A stretch of 64,000 bases of DNA, taken from assembly GCF_020148005.1 (NCBI RefSeq), contig NZ_JAGXFD010000001.1, positions 3,103,322 through 3,167,321 of the forward strand. The letters run 5' to 3'. The notes under the pieces were generated by a model. It was given only the letters and a program-made list of their open reading frames with translations. It ran no database searches and was not told the DNA's origin. Both the position numbers and the translations under genes were made by a program. Position 1 is the first letter of the stretch. Each line of letters begins with the position of its first letter. The DNA comes from Modicisalibacter tunisiensis. Its GTDB lineage: Bacteria; Pseudomonadota; Gammaproteobacteria; Pseudomonadales; Halomonadaceae. Shown here piece after piece: positions 8,999 through 18,577 of this stretch.

Positions 8999-9235
8999 TC
9001 AGTGTACCGTCTCGGGAACCGAGGCCTCCTCGCGCTCGCCCTCCCACAGGGTCGTGCGCGTGATCGCGTGATCGATCATCTCGCGGGCCACCTCGAAGCG
9101 GCTTTCTCGCAGCAGCCCCGCGGCCTCTTCCGAGAAGCGGATGCGCAGCAGCGGTTCCCCCTCCCCCTCGGCGGGACGCAGAATAACCTCGCCATCGGCG
9201 AGCTCGACGATTTCCAGTACGGCGGTCTCAGACAC
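8999..9235 (-). CDS. Small conserved acidic protein of unknown function
   Basis: 78 residues from a GTG at 9233-9235 with GAGG four to five bases upstream. An in-frame ATG at 9257-9259 would add eight residues, but it lies right after the U-tract of a terminator hairpin and has no ribosome-binding site. The product is rich in Glu and ends in a short acidic tail; I recognise no domain. It sits between a terminator (9265-9297) and the transglutaminase-like gene, so it should have its own promoter. Confidence 0.6.
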   Translation of the reverse strand: MSETAVLEIVELADGEVILRPAEGEGEPLLRIRFSEEAAGLLRESRFEVAREMIDHAITRTTLWEGEREEASVPETVH

Positions 9236-9264
9236 GGTCACCTCGGTATGTCCTGTCATGACAA

Positions 9265-9297
9265 CAAAAAACGACCACAGCGCATGGCCGTGGTCGT
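9265..9297 (-). terminator. Rho-independent terminator after topA-DUF6586
   Basis: Stem ACGACCAC (9271-9278) pairs with GTGGTCGT (9290-9297). Read on the minus strand it is followed by six T residues. It lies 42 bp past the DUF6586 stop codon. Confidence 0.85.
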
Positions 9298-9338
9298 CAT
9301 TGTCTTTGCCCCAGCTTACCACTCCCGCGCCGCGAGCG

Positions 9339-9797
9339 TCACCATTCGACGCTGGTTTCACGCAGGCGCGCCAGCTCGGCCTTGAATGCCTGGATGCCGG
9401 CCTGCAGCTCCTCGCCCAGGGGGCGACGATCGGCGATGGCGATCAGCGAGGCGTCGGCCTCGCGACGTGCCGCCCCCTCGACCGACTCGAGGGCGTCAAG
9501 CTGCGCGCACAAGTGCCCGAGCCAGCTTTGCGGGTCGGCACGCAGTACCCGCAGGCGCTGCAGCTCGGCAACGCTCTCGCCCTGCGATCCCAGCAGGTCG
9601 CGCCAGTCATGGCTCGCCAGGGCGGCATGCTCGGTCAGCTCGCGCAGCGCCGCGTTCAGTGCCAGGCCGAGCAGCGCCAGCGCCCCCTCCTCGCGCGCCA
9701 TGCGGCGTGCCGAGGCATGCTCGTCATCGCCGACGGGCATGCCGAGCAGCAATTCGGCCTGATAGAGCAACTGGTTGGTGCGTCCCCGTGGCGTCAT
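9339..9797 (-). CDS. DUF6586 family protein
   Basis: 152 residues, mostly helical, no signal or membrane segment. It overlaps the topA stop by 4 nt (ATGA arrangement), so translation is coupled to topA. A small protein of this family follows topA in Pseudomonas as I recall. Function is unknown. A strong terminator follows. Confidence 0.75.
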   Translation of the reverse strand: MTPRGRTNQLLYQAELLLGMPVGDDEHASARRMAREEGALALLGLALNAALRELTEHAALASHDWRDLLGSQGESVAELQRLRVLRADPQSWLGHLCAQLDALESVEGAARREADASLIAIADRRPLGEELQAGIQAFKAELARLRETSVEW

Positions 9798-12427
9798 TTG
9801 CGCTTGTCCTCGATCTGCCAGCGGCCATCGTCGTAGGTCGCCTTCCAGCCGGACGCCTTGCCGTCCTTTTCGGTCATCACGTACTGGCTCTTGGTCTTGC
9901 GCGAGAAGCGGATCTGTGCCGGACGGCCGTCCGGGTCCTCGTCGGGCGCCTCGAGCAGGAAGCGATACTTCTCGGGCAGCGCCTCGGCATGCGCGCGGAT
10001 TTCCCTGACCAGCGGCGCGCGTGTCTCGCGGTTCTTGGGAAACTGGCTCGCCGCCAGGAACAGCCCGCTCGCCCCGTCGCGCAGCACGTAGTGATCGTCG
10101 ACCTTCTGGCAGGCCAGCTCCGGCATCGGGATGGGGTCCATCTTGGGCGGCGCCACCTCACCGTTGCGCAGCAGCTTGCGGGTGTTCTTGCAGTTCTCGT
10201 TGGTGCAGCCGAAGTACTTGCCGAAGCGCCCGGACTTGAGCTGCATGTCGGCGCCGCACTTGTCGCACTCGATGGTCGGCCCCTCGTAGCCCTTGATCTT
10301 GAACTTGCCGGTCTCGATCTCGTAGCCGGCGCAGTCGGGGCTGTTGCCGCAGATGTGCAGCTTGCGGGTCTCGTCGATCAGGTAGCTGTCCATCGCCGTG
10401 CCGCACTCGGGGCAGCGATGCTTGGCGCGCAGTGCATCGGTCTCGGCATCCTCGCCGGCGTCGGCGGCCACCGCCTCCTCGCCGGGGATCAGGTCGATGG
10501 TGGTCTTGCAGCGCTCCTTGGGCGGCAGGTTGTAGCCCGAGCAGCCCAGGAACACGCCGGTGGAGGCGGTGCGGATCTGCATCTTGCGCCCGCACTTGGG
10601 GCAGTCGATGTCGGTGGGCACCGGCTGATTGGGACGCATGCCGTCCTCGGCCTCGGCCCGCTCGAGCTGCTGCTTGAAATGCGCGTAGAAGTCGTCCAGC
10701 AGCCCCTTCCAGTTGCGCTGCCCCTCGGCGACCTCGTCGAGGTTGTCCTCCATGCGCGCGGTGAAGCCGTAGTCCATCAGGTCGTCGAAGGACTCGGCCA
10801 GCCGGTCGGTGACGATGTCGCCGAGCTTCTCGGCATAGAAGCGCCGGTTCTCGAGCTTGACGTAGCCGCGATCCTGAATGGTCGAGATGATCGAGGCATA
10901 GGTCGACGGCCGACCGATGCCGCGCTTCTCGAGCTCCTTGACCAGGCTCGCCTCGGTGAAGCGCGCCGGCGGCTTGGTGAAGTGCTGCTGCGGGTCGAGC
11001 GACACCAGCTGCATGGCGGTGCCCTCGGCCAGGTCGGGAAGCGTCTGGTCCTCGTCCTTCCTGCCGGTGGGCTTCATCACCCGGGTGTAGCCATCGAACT
11101 TGAGTACCCGCCCGCGGGCACGCAGCTCGTAGCCGTCGACCTCGACGGTCAGCGTGGTCGACAGGTACTCGGCGGGCGTCATCTGGCAGGCCACGAACTG
11201 CCGCCAGATCAGCTCGTAGAGCCGTTCGGCGTCGCGCTCCATGCCGCTGAGGTCGGCGGTGGTACGGGTCACCTCCGACGGCCGGATCGCCTCGTGGGCC
11301 TCCTGGGCGCCCTCCTTGCTGGAGTAGCGGTTGGGTGACTCCGGCAGGTAGCGTTCGCCGTAGGCCTCGCCGATGTAGGTCCGCACGCTGTCCACCGCCT
11401 CCCGGGAGAGGTTGGTGGAGTCGGTCCGCATGTAGGTGATGTAGCCCGCCTCGTAGAGCCGCTGGGCCAGCGTCATGGTCTTCTTGACCGAGAAGCCCAG
11501 CCGGCCGCTGGCCGCCTGCTGCAGGGTCGAGGTGATGAAGGGCGCATTGGGCTTCGAGCGGGTCGGCTTCTGCTCGCGGGCGGTGATCGCCAGCTCCGCC
11601 GTGCGCAGCGCGGCGATGCGCTCCAGGGTCTCGGCCTCGGAGGTGGGCCGGAACGGCTTGCCGTCCTGGCGGACCAGCTCGAAGCGCACCGGAGTGTCGT
11701 CACCGGCGGGCGTCAGGTCGGCATGCACATCCCAGAATTCCTCGGGGACGAAGGCGCGGATCTCGCGCTCGCGCTCGACGATCAGGCGCACCGCCACCGA
11801 CTGCACGCGCCCTGCCGACAGGCCGCGGGCGACCTTGCTCCACAGCAGCGGCGACAGCATGAAGCCCACCACCCGGTCCAGGAAGCGACGCGTCTGCTGC
11901 GCCTCGACCCGGGGCATGTTGAGCGTCCCCGGCTCCTTGAAGGCCTCCTGGATGGCATTCTTGGTGATCTCGTTGAACACCACCCGCTTGTAGCGGTCGT
12001 TGTCGCCGCCGATGGTCTCGCGCAGGTGCCAGGCGATCGCCTCCCCCTCGCGGTCAAGGTCGGTGGCGAGATAGATGGCATCGGCCTTCTTGGCCAGCTT
12101 GGCCAGCTCCTCGACGACCTTCTCCTTGCCGGGCAGGATCTCGTAGTTGGCTTCCCAGCCGTGTTCCGGGTCGAGCCCCATGCGACGAACCAGCTGCGTC
12201 CAGGCCTTCTGCTTCTTGTAGACCGCCTTTTCTTCCGGCGACATCTTGCGGGTCGCCGCCGCCTGGCGCGCGCGCTCCTTGGGGTCGGAGGCATTCTTGC
12301 CCGAGCCGCTGGTCGGCAGGTCGCGAATATGGCCGACGCTCGACTTCACGATATAGTCGTTGCCGAGGTACTTGTTGATCGTCTTGGCCTTGGCCGGCGA
12401 CTCGACGATGACCAGTGACTTGCCCAT
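9794..12427 (-). CDS. topA: DNA topoisomerase I
   Basis: 877 residues, close to E. coli TopA (865). It starts with the Toprim domain ([13 protein letters not shown]), has the active-site tyrosine region [14 protein letters not shown] in the middle, and ends with three four-cysteine zinc motifs ([24 protein letters not shown]) and a C-terminal extension. It relaxes negative supercoils. The ATG at 12425-12427 begins [14 protein letters not shown]. First gene of a two-gene operon with the DUF6586 gene; divergent from pyk. Confidence 0.97.
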   Translation of the reverse strand: MGKSLVIVESPAKAKTINKYLGNDYIVKSSVGHIRDLPTSGSGKNASDPKERARQAAATRKMSPEEKAVYKKQKAWTQLVRRMGLDPEHGWEANYEILPGKEKVVEELAKLAKKADAIYLATDLDREGEAIAWHLRETIGGDNDRYKRVVFNEITKNAIQEAFKEPGTLNMPRVEAQQTRRFLDRVVGFMLSPLLWSKVARGLSAGRVQSVAVRLIVEREREIRAFVPEEFWDVHADLTPAGDDTPVRFELVRQDGKPFRPTSEAETLERIAALRTAELAITAREQKPTRSKPNAPFITSTLQQAASGRLGFSVKKTMTLAQRLYEAGYITYMRTDSTNLSREAVDSVRTYIGEAYGERYLPESPNRYSSKEGAQEAHEAIRPSEVTRTTADLSGMERDAERLYELIWRQFVACQMTPAEYLSTTLTVEVDGYELRARGRVLKFDGYTRVMKPTGRKDEDQTLPDLAEGTAMQLVSLDPQQHFTKPPARFTEASLVKELEKRGIGRPSTYASIISTIQDRGYVKLENRRFYAEKLGDIVTDRLAESFDDLMDYGFTARMEDNLDEVAEGQRNWKGLLDDFYAHFKQQLERAEAEDGMRPNQPVPTDIDCPKCGRKMQIRTASTGVFLGCSGYNLPPKERCKTTIDLIPGEEAVAADAGEDAETDALRAKHRCPECGTAMDSYLIDETRKLHICGNSPDCAGYEIETGKFKIKGYEGPTIECDKCGADMQLKSGRFGKYFGCTNENCKNTRKLLRNGEVAPPKMDPIPMPELACQKVDDHYVLRDGASGLFLAASQFPKNRETRAPLVREIRAHAEALPEKYRFLLEAPDEDPDGRPAQIRFSRKTKSQYVMTEKDGKASGWKATYDDGRWQIEDKRK

Positions 12428-12851
12428 AGTGCTCCACTTTCGACTGGCCGGCTCCCGGCGTCGGGAACCGGCAAGGTGTCCATTGCCGACGGCGCCGGGC
12501 TGTCGGCGGAAAAATGCGCCTACCCTACCCCAGCCACCTGATTCACGCCAGTCACGGGTCGGGGCCGGCCGGGCCGCCTGCCGCCGGGCCGGCCTTCATG
12601 ACACTAGCCATGACCCAAGTGCCTGCGCAAGCTTCCTCGTCGCCGCGGTACCTGCCTGCCCCGCGCGGACGAGTCTGTTTTCGGTGCTGACATCGTGCTG
12701 TAGTATTATGTAGTAAAATGACTACATAAAAGCATGGCGACGCGTGCTGGCTCGTGGAGCCCTCCCTGCCGGCCTGCAGTGGCGGTACTCGCGACGAGAA
12801 TTTGCCACGCTGTTCCATGCATCGATGAAGCGCCCAACCAAGGAGACCCCC
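12428..12851. other. Divergent intergenic region topA / pyk
   Basis: 424 bp without a supported gene. It contains a perfect 24-bp palindrome (12706-12729) and the pyk ribosome-binding site (AAGGAG before 12852). Base composition drops to AT-rich between about 12690 and 12735, the likely promoter area. I recognise nothing else in the topA-proximal 250 bp. Confidence 0.7.
12706..12729. promoter_or_regulatory. Perfect palindrome, HexR-like operator upstream of pyk
   Basis: TTATGTAGT and ACTACATAA are exact inverted repeats around a 6-bp AT-rich centre. The TGTAGT...ACTACA core resembles operators of HexR, the RpiR-family regulator that controls pyk and other central carbon genes in many gammaproteobacteria. 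A second half-like TGTAGTA begins seven bases upstream. Position is about 120 bp before the pyk start. Confidence 0.6.
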
Positions 12852-14324
12852 ATGCCGGAAGCGTTGCACGGCCATGCCCCCATCCGTCGCACCAAGATCG
12901 TCGCCACCCTGGGCCCCGCCAGCGATCGCGAGGGCGTGCTCGACGCGATGATCACCGCCGGCGTCGACGTGGTGCGCCTCAACTTCTCCCACGGCAGCCC
13001 CGAGGACCACCGCCGCCGCCTGGTCGCGGTGCGCGAGGCCGCCGAGCGCCACGGTCGCACCGTCGCCGCCCTGGGCGACCTGCAGGGGCCCAAGATCCGC
13101 ATCGCCCGCCTCAAAGAGGGCGCGGTCACCCTCGAGGAGGGCGCGCCCTTCGTCCTCGACGTCTCGCTCGATCGCGATGCCGGCGACGCCACCCGGGTCG
13201 GCTGCGACTACCAGCAGCTCGCCGAGGACGTGGCCCCGGGTGACGTGCTGCTGCTCGACGACGGCCGTCTCGAACTGGAAGTGGAGCGCGTCGAACCGCC
13301 CCGCGTGCACACCCGCGTGCGGGTCGGCGGCAAGCTCTCCAACAACAAGGGCATCAACAAGCAGGGCGGCGGGCTGTCCGCCGCGGCGCTCACCGACAAG
13401 GACCGCGAGGACCTGAAGACCGCCATCGACATCGGCGTCGACTACCTGGCGGTGTCCTTCCCGCGCTCGGCGGCCGACATGCAGCTCGCCCGCGAGCTGC
13501 TCGGCGAGGCGGGTGCCGAGATCGGCCTGGTGGCCAAGATCGAGCGCGCCGAGGCGGTCGCCGACAATGACACGCTCGACGGCATCATCCGCGCCAGCGA
13601 GGCGGTGATGGTGGCCCGCGGCGATCTCGGCGTGGAGATCGGCGACGCCCAGCTGATCGGCGTGCAGAAGCGCCTGATCCAGCGCGCCCGCACGCTCAAC
13701 CGCGCGGTGATCACCGCCACCCAGATGATGGAGTCGATGATCGAGTCGCCGCTGCCCACCCGCGCCGAGGTGTTCGACGTCGCCAACGCCGTGCTCGACG
13801 GCACCGACGCGGTGATGCTCTCCGCCGAGACCGCCGCCGGCGACTACCCGGTGGAGACCATCGAGGCGATGGACCGGCTGTGCCTGGGCGCCGAGCGCGA
13901 GCGCAGCGCCCAGGAGTCGAAGCACCGCATCCACGAGGGCTTCTCGCGGATCGACGAGACGGTGGCGCTGTCCGCCATGTACGCCGCCAACCACCTTTCC
14001 GGAGTGGCGGCGATCGCCTGCATGACCTCGACCGGCTACACGCCGCTGATCGCCTCGCGGATCCGCTCGGGGCTGCCGATCGTCGGGCTGGCCCACAGTC
14101 CCATCGCCCAGCGGCGCATGGCGCTGTATCGCGGGGTGGTCTCGCTGCCCTTCGACACCACCGACATCCCCGCCGAGGACCTCGACGCCCGGGCCCTCAA
14201 GCTGCTGCGCGAGCGCGGCATCGCCGAGGGCGGTGATCACGTGATCCTCACCCGCGGCGATCACATGAACGCCCACGGCGGCACCAACACCATGAAGATC
14301 CTCGACATGGAAGCGACGTCATGA
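12852..14324 (+). CDS. pyk: Pyruvate kinase
   Basis: 490 residues. N-terminal [13 protein letters not shown], the active-site region [10 protein letters not shown], and the signature [22 protein letters not shown] followed by [15 protein letters not shown] are all present, with the allosteric C-terminal domain after about residue 350. It makes ATP and pyruvate from phosphoenolpyruvate. The ATG at 12852 has AAGGAG seven bases upstream; an in-frame ATG 30 bp earlier lacks one. The stop overlaps mgsA by 4 nt. The upstream HexR-like palindrome suggests carbon-source control. Confidence 0.96.
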   Translation: MPEALHGHAPIRRTKIVATLGPASDREGVLDAMITAGVDVVRLNFSHGSPEDHRRRLVAVREAAERHGRTVAALGDLQGPKIRIARLKEGAVTLEEGAPFVLDVSLDRDAGDATRVGCDYQQLAEDVAPGDVLLLDDGRLELEVERVEPPRVHTRVRVGGKLSNNKGINKQGGGLSAAALTDKDREDLKTAIDIGVDYLAVSFPRSAADMQLARELLGEAGAEIGLVAKIERAEAVADNDTLDGIIRASEAVMVARGDLGVEIGDAQLIGVQKRLIQRARTLNRAVITATQMMESMIESPLPTRAEVFDVANAVLDGTDAVMLSAETAAGDYPVETIEAMDRLCLGAERERSAQESKHRIHEGFSRIDETVALSAMYAANHLSGVAAIACMTSTGYTPLIASRIRSGLPIVGLAHSPIAQRRMALYRGVVSLPFDTTDIPAEDLDARALKLLRERGIAEGGDHVILTRGDHMNAHGGTNTMKILDMEATS

Positions 14325-14797
14325 GCGCTCGCCCCGCCCGGGATGTCACGCGCACCCTGCCCGAGCGCAAGCGCATCGCGCTGATCGCCCATGACGGCAA
14401 GAAGGAGGAGCTGCTGGCCTGGGCCAGGCGCTGGAAGAGCATCCTGGCCGCCCACGACCTGCTGGGCACCGGCACCACGGCGCGGCGCGTCGCCGATACG
14501 CTGGGACTGCCGGTGGAAGGCCTGATGAGCGGCCCGCTGGGCGGGGACCAGCAGATCGGCGCGCGCATCACCGAGCAGCGCCTCGACCTGCTGATCTTCT
14601 TCTGGGACCCGTTCTCGCCGATGCCCCACGACCCGGACGTCAAGGCCCTGCTGCGGCTGGCGGCCCTGTGGAACGTACCGGTCGCCTGCAACGCGGCGAG
14701 CGCGGACTTCATGATCAGCTCGCCCTACGTGGCGGAAAACTACGACATCAACATTCCGGATGCCGGCGAGTGGATCGCCTCGCGCACCCGAACCTGA
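14321..14797 (+). CDS. mgsA: Methylglyoxal synthase
   Basis: 158 residues. Family motifs seen: [30 protein letters not shown] and LIFFWDP. It converts dihydroxyacetone phosphate to methylglyoxal and phosphate, a bypass used when sugar phosphates accumulate. It overlaps pyk by 4 nt, so lower glycolysis and its overflow bypass are translated together. About 15 residues precede the conserved core, compared with a few in E. coli MgsA. Confidence 0.95.
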   Translation: MSARPARDVTRTLPERKRIALIAHDGKKEELLAWARRWKSILAAHDLLGTGTTARRVADTLGLPVEGLMSGPLGGDQQIGARITEQRLDLLIFFWDPFSPMPHDPDVKALLRLAALWNVPVACNAASADFMISSPYVAENYDINIPDAGEWIASRTRT

Positions 14798-14804
14798 CGA
14801 CACC

Positions 14805-17051
14805 TCAGGCGCGAGGCAGTTCCGGCTTCGCGCCGCCCTCCGCCTTCTTCATCCGCTCCCTCGCGGCCTCGCGGGCGGTGTGAAACAGGGTCCGCACCCG
14901 CTCGAGCCGGATCTGGCTGCTGGCCGACAGTGGCGCGCTGGCCGCCACGACATGCTCGACGTGGGCCAGCTGCCGGTCGATGGACTCGACGGAGTCCGTG
15001 GCCAGCAGTGTCGGCAGCGCCTCGAGCGCCGCCACCGCATCGAGCTTGAGCACGAAGAACTGCTCGCGGACCACCGCCTTGAAATGCGCCAGATCGGTGC
15101 CCGGCTCGACCTCGGCCCGCGTCGCCTTCAGGCGCTGGAAGTTGCGCTCGTCGGTCGAGGGTGCGCCGCCCAGCACGAAGATGATCGCACGGACCACGGC
15201 GTCATGGCTGGTCCCCTGATCCATCTTGGCCCGCAGCTCCGCACGCCGCCGGGCGATGAAGTGCCGATGTTCCGGCGCACGACCGGGACGCCGGTTGGGC
15301 ACCTCGCCCCGATCGGCGCCCAGGCCGGCCAGGATCTGCAGCCAGGGCTGCCCGTAGACCTCCAGGAACGCCCACTCGGTGGCGCGATCGCGCAGGTCAC
15401 GGTAGGCATCGAGCCCGCGCACGATATTGTCGGACACGACCTGCTCGGCGGCCCGCCAGGGATTGCCGTCACCGACCGGGGCGCGATTGGCACGCACGGC
15501 ATCGGCCAGCACCGGCAGCGGCACGGTCGCCGGGTTGCGATCCGAGAGCAGCTTGTAGCCCAGCCGGATCGGGTGCAGGCGGCGCATCCAGCGCGCGGCC
15601 TCGGGGGTCATCCAGGCACGCAGCCAGGGCTGCAGGTAACGCTGGTAGAGCCCCAGGTTGATCTCGGAAAGCCGCGCCACGGTGGCAAAGCGCCGCTCGT
15701 CTTCCTGCAACGGCTGGACCACGGCCTCGACATCCTCGAGCTCGCGCGGCGAGAACTCGAGCAGGTAGTCGCCGTCGACCGACCCGCTGGCCGACGCCGG
15801 ACGCTCGGTGACCTGGGTCTCGTACAGGCCCGGCGGCAGGATGTCGATGTAGTCCATGTTGGCGGTGAACTCGGCGTGCTCCTTGCGCGAGACACTGCTC
15901 GAGACGAAGATCCCCAGGTGCCCGGTGGTGTCGTGAATGCAGTAGAGGATGGTCTGCTCGTTGGCCTGGATATCGTCGACGCTGTCGTAGAGGTCGGTGA
16001 TCCAGCCCAGCGCCTGAGGCGGCGGCGTGATGTCGTCGCCCCGGGAGCAGAACACCACGATCGGCGAGCGGATATTGCGCAGGTCGATGCGTCGGCCGTC
16101 GCGGGTCAGCAGCTGCGCGGTACTCAGGCGATTGCCGACGAACAGGTTGTCGACGATGTACTGGATCTCCTCGCCGGCCAGCACCACGTGCCCGCCCCAC
16201 CAGCGCTCGAACTCCAGATAACGCTCGGCCTCGCTGTCGACGTTGGCGAACAGCCGATACTGCTTGCTCCACAGGGTGTTCGACGGGTTGAGCTTCTCGA
16301 AGTTCTGCACCAGCCAGGCGCCGTCGAAGCTGCCGGCGCCCAGGTCACTGGCCAGGGCCGTGATCCAGCTGCCGCCGGTCATGCCGCCGGTATAGCGCAT
16401 CGGCGCCCGGCCGCGCTCGCCCGCCCAGTAGGACAGCGGTGCGCCGGCGATCAGGATCGGGCCGAAGCAGGCAGGCTCCAGCGCCGCCGCCATCATCATC
16501 TGCCAGCCGGCCTGGCAGTTGCCGACCACCATGGGCCGCTCCGTGGTCTGCGGGTGCCGAGCGATGACGGCACGCAGGAACTCGATCTCCGCCTCGACCA
16601 CGTCCTCGACGGTCTGGCCGGGCTCGGGGAACGGCAGGAAGCCGATGAAATAGCAGGGATGGCCGGCCCGCAGGGCCACGCCGATCTCGCTGTCCGGCTT
16701 GAATCCGCCGATCCCCGGACCGTGCCCGGCACGCGGGTCGATCACCACGAAGGGACGCTGATCCTCGTCGATCTCGACCCCGTCCGGGGGCAGGATGCGC
16801 AGCAGTTCGTAGTTGACCGGCCGCGCCAGCGTCCGGCCATCGACCAGCAGCTCCGTCTCGAAGCCCAGCACCGTGGGGCGCGTCTGCTCCATGTGCTCGA
16901 GGTACTGGTTGCCCCGCTGACGCATGACGTCCAGGTAGAGCACGCTGCGCTCGAGGGTATCTCGCCAGTAGTCGACGGCGGCCTGACCGATCCCCAGCGG
17001 ATCCCACAGGGCGGTCAGTGACGTGGCTAGCGAAGCAGGGACGGGAAACAT
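14805..17051 (-). CDS. DUF3141 protein, PhaC-like alpha/beta hydrolase
   Basis: 748 residues. The N-terminal 400 residues resemble the polyhydroxyalkanoate synthase fold: nucleophile box GNCQAG with Cys179, then FCSRGDDITPP and HDTTGHLGIFVSS, which fit the synthase Asp and His. The C-terminal half is helical and charged and not recognisable. No signal peptide. The ATG at 17049-17051 has GGAG seven bases upstream; an upstream ATG at 17093 lacks support. It could be a PHA synthase-like acyltransferase or an esterase with another role; no phaP, phaA or phaB lies nearby. Convergent with mgsA, divergent from amt. Confidence 0.75.
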   Translation of the reverse strand: MFPVPASLATSLTALWDPLGIGQAAVDYWRDTLERSVLYLDVMRQRGNQYLEHMEQTRPTVLGFETELLVDGRTLARPVNYELLRILPPDGVEIDEDQRPFVVIDPRAGHGPGIGGFKPDSEIGVALRAGHPCYFIGFLPFPEPGQTVEDVVEAEIEFLRAVIARHPQTTERPMVVGNCQAGWQMMMAAALEPACFGPILIAGAPLSYWAGERGRAPMRYTGGMTGGSWITALASDLGAGSFDGAWLVQNFEKLNPSNTLWSKQYRLFANVDSEAERYLEFERWWGGHVVLAGEEIQYIVDNLFVGNRLSTAQLLTRDGRRIDLRNIRSPIVVFCSRGDDITPPPQALGWITDLYDSVDDIQANEQTILYCIHDTTGHLGIFVSSSVSRKEHAEFTANMDYIDILPPGLYETQVTERPASASGSVDGDYLLEFSPRELEDVEAVVQPLQEDERRFATVARLSEINLGLYQRYLQPWLRAWMTPEAARWMRRLHPIRLGYKLLSDRNPATVPLPVLADAVRANRAPVGDGNPWRAAEQVVSDNIVRGLDAYRDLRDRATEWAFLEVYGQPWLQILAGLGADRGEVPNRRPGRAPEHRHFIARRRAELRAKMDQGTSHDAVVRAIIFVLGGAPSTDERNFQRLKATRAEVEPGTDLAHFKAVVREQFFVLKLDAVAALEALPTLLATDSVESIDRQLAHVEHVVAASAPLSASSQIRLERVRTLFHTAREAARERMKKAEGGAKPELPRA

Positions 17052-17169
17052 GGCTCGACTCCGGAAATGAGTGCTGCACTGCGGGGTAAGCATACGCTTC
17101 CCCCGGCGCCGATACAGCCCGCAAGCGCCGGAAATTCATGCGCATTTCGAGGGCAAGTCGACGTCGGTC

Positions 17170-17186
17170 GGCACTCACCTGGTGCA
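17170..17186. promoter_or_regulatory. NtrC-type site 1 upstream of amt
   Basis: GGCACTCACCTGGTGCA differs from the NtrC consensus TGCACC-N4-TGGTGCA at two positions. Its centre lies 32 bp before that of site 2, the same spacing as the two strong glnA enhancer sites in E. coli. Confidence 0.6.
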
Positions 17187-17201
17187 AGACCGGTGCCGAC
17201 A

Positions 17202-17218
17202 CGCACCAGAACGGTGCG
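17202..17218. promoter_or_regulatory. NtrC-type site 2 upstream of amt
   Basis: CGCACCAGAACGGTGCG contains the exact inverted repeat GCACC-N5-GGTGC. It lies about 97 bp before the predicted transcription start of the sigma-54 promoter, a usual enhancer distance. Confidence 0.6.
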
Positions 17219-17280
17219 CAAGGGGCGCCATTGTGGTGAGGTTCGACAACAACTCGCTGTTTTCTAAATGGAAACACTAT

Positions 17281-17296
17281 TGGCATGTATCGTGCT
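17281..17296 (+). promoter_or_regulatory. Sigma-54 promoter of amt
   Basis: TGGCATGTATCGTGCT matches the -24/-12 consensus TGGCAC-N5-TTGCW except at two positions. The invariant GG (17282-17283) and GC (17294-17295) have the required 10-bp separation. It points at amt, whose ATG is about 70 bp downstream. Confidence 0.75.
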
Positions 17297-17367
17297 TGAA
17301 AAGGGGACCTCACCCGCGGACAGCCCCGCGGCGTGCACCAGGAACCCACACAACGACACGACACGCC

Positions 17368-18561
17368 ATGACTGACACGCCTTCCAGCTCCGACGTCCTG
17401 TTCCTGCTTCTGGGCGCCTGCATGGTGCTGGCCATGCACGCCGGCTTTGCCTTCCTGGAAGTCGGCACGGTACGCGCCAAGAATCAGGTCAACGCCCTGG
17501 TCAAGATCATCACCGACTTCGCCGCCTCGACCGTGGCCTACTTCACGATCGGCCACCTCATCGCCTACGGCTCGGGCTTCTTCGTCAGCGCCCAGAGCCT
17601 GTCGGCCGATCATGGCTATGGCCTGGTCAAGTTCTTCTTCCTGCTGACCTTCGCCGCGGCCATACCGGCCATCATCTCCGGCGGCATCGCCGAACGGGCC
17701 CGCTTCTACCCGCAGTTCACCGCCACCCTGCTGCTGGTCGGGCTGGCCTACCCCGTCTTCGAAGGCATCGTCTGGAACGACAACTGGCAGCTTCAGGACT
17801 GGCTGACCCGGACTTTCGGCCATCCCTTCCACGACTTCGCCGGCTCCGTGGTGGTGCACGGCTTCGGCGGCTGGGTGGCGCTGATGGCGGTGCTGGCCCT
17901 GGGTGCGCGGCGTGGGCGCTATCCTCGTCATGGCGCGGTGGCCGCCCACCCGCCGTCGAGCATCCCCTTCCTGGCGCTGGGCGCCTGGACCCTGACGGTC
18001 GGCTGGTTCGGCTTCAACGTGATGTCCGCGCAGACCCTCGACGGCATCAGCGGCCTGGTCGCCGTCAACTCGCTGATGGCGATGGTCGGCGGCATCCTGG
18101 CGGCCATGGCGCTGGGCCGCAACGACCCGGGCTTCATCCACAACGGGCCGCTGGCCGGGCTGGTGGCGGTCTGTGCCGGCTCGGACCTGATGCACCCGAT
18201 CGGCGCCCTGGCGACGGGCGCCGTGGCCGGGGCCCTGTTCGTGTCGCTGTTCACCCTGACCCAGAACCGCTGGCGCATCGACGACGTACTGGGTGTGTGG
18301 CCGCTGCATGGCATCTGCGGCGCCTGGGGCGGCATCGCCGCCGGCCTGTTCGGTCAGTCCTGGCTGGGCGGGCTGGGTGGCGTCAGCCTGGCCGCGCAGC
18401 TCGTGGGCACGCTGGGCGGCATCGTTCTGGCGGTCGTCGCCGGCGGCATCGTCTATGGCGGGATGAAGCGGCTGGTGGGTATCCGTCTCAGCGAAGAGCA
18501 GGAGTTCGAGGGCGCCGACCTGGCATTGCACCGGATCAGCGCCACGCCGAATCGCGACTGA
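17368..18561 (+). CDS. amt: Ammonium transporter, Amt family
   Basis: 397 residues with about 11 hydrophobic segments; inner-membrane channel for ammonium. The twin histidines of the pore are in AGSVVVHGFGG and WPLHGICGAWGG. It lacks a cleavable signal peptide and a long C-terminal tail, so it is shorter than E. coli AmtB. The ATG at 17368 begins MTDTPSSSDVLFLLLGA and is the last start before the first membrane helix; its ribosome-binding site is weak. No glnK is adjacent, which is unusual for amtB loci. Regulated by sigma-54/NtrC judging from the upstream sites. Confidence 0.93.
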   Translation: MTDTPSSSDVLFLLLGACMVLAMHAGFAFLEVGTVRAKNQVNALVKIITDFAASTVAYFTIGHLIAYGSGFFVSAQSLSADHGYGLVKFFFLLTFAAAIPAIISGGIAERARFYPQFTATLLLVGLAYPVFEGIVWNDNWQLQDWLTRTFGHPFHDFAGSVVVHGFGGWVALMAVLALGARRGRYPRHGAVAAHPPSSIPFLALGAWTLTVGWFGFNVMSAQTLDGISGLVAVNSLMAMVGGILAAMALGRNDPGFIHNGPLAGLVAVCAGSDLMHPIGALATGAVAGALFVSLFTLTQNRWRIDDVLGVWPLHGICGAWGGIAAGLFGQSWLGGLGGVSLAAQLVGTLGGIVLAVVAGGIVYGGMKRLVGIRLSEEQEFEGADLALHRISATPNRD

Positions 18562-18577
18562 AGCGCCGCCATTCTAC

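Larger units (their letters stand above)
17052..17367. other. Intergenic region DUF3141 gene / amt
   Basis: 316 bp without a gene, carrying two NtrC-type sites and a sigma-54 promoter directed at amt (listed separately). The 5' leader of amt from the predicted start site is about 60 nt. Confidence 0.75.

Noticed and set aside
9339-9797. Possible pseudogene or leader after topA
   Set aside because: It has a clean 152-codon frame, 4-nt coupling to topA and its own terminator, and matches a family known next to topA.
12552-14276. 574-codon minus-strand frame opposite pyk
   Set aside because: Antisense shadow of pyruvate kinase; composition is repetitive and no domain is visible.
16345-18531. 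728-codon minus-strand frame across amt and the DUF3141 gene
   Set aside because: Out of frame with the DUF3141 protein and antisense to amt; would also cover the sigma-54 promoter region.
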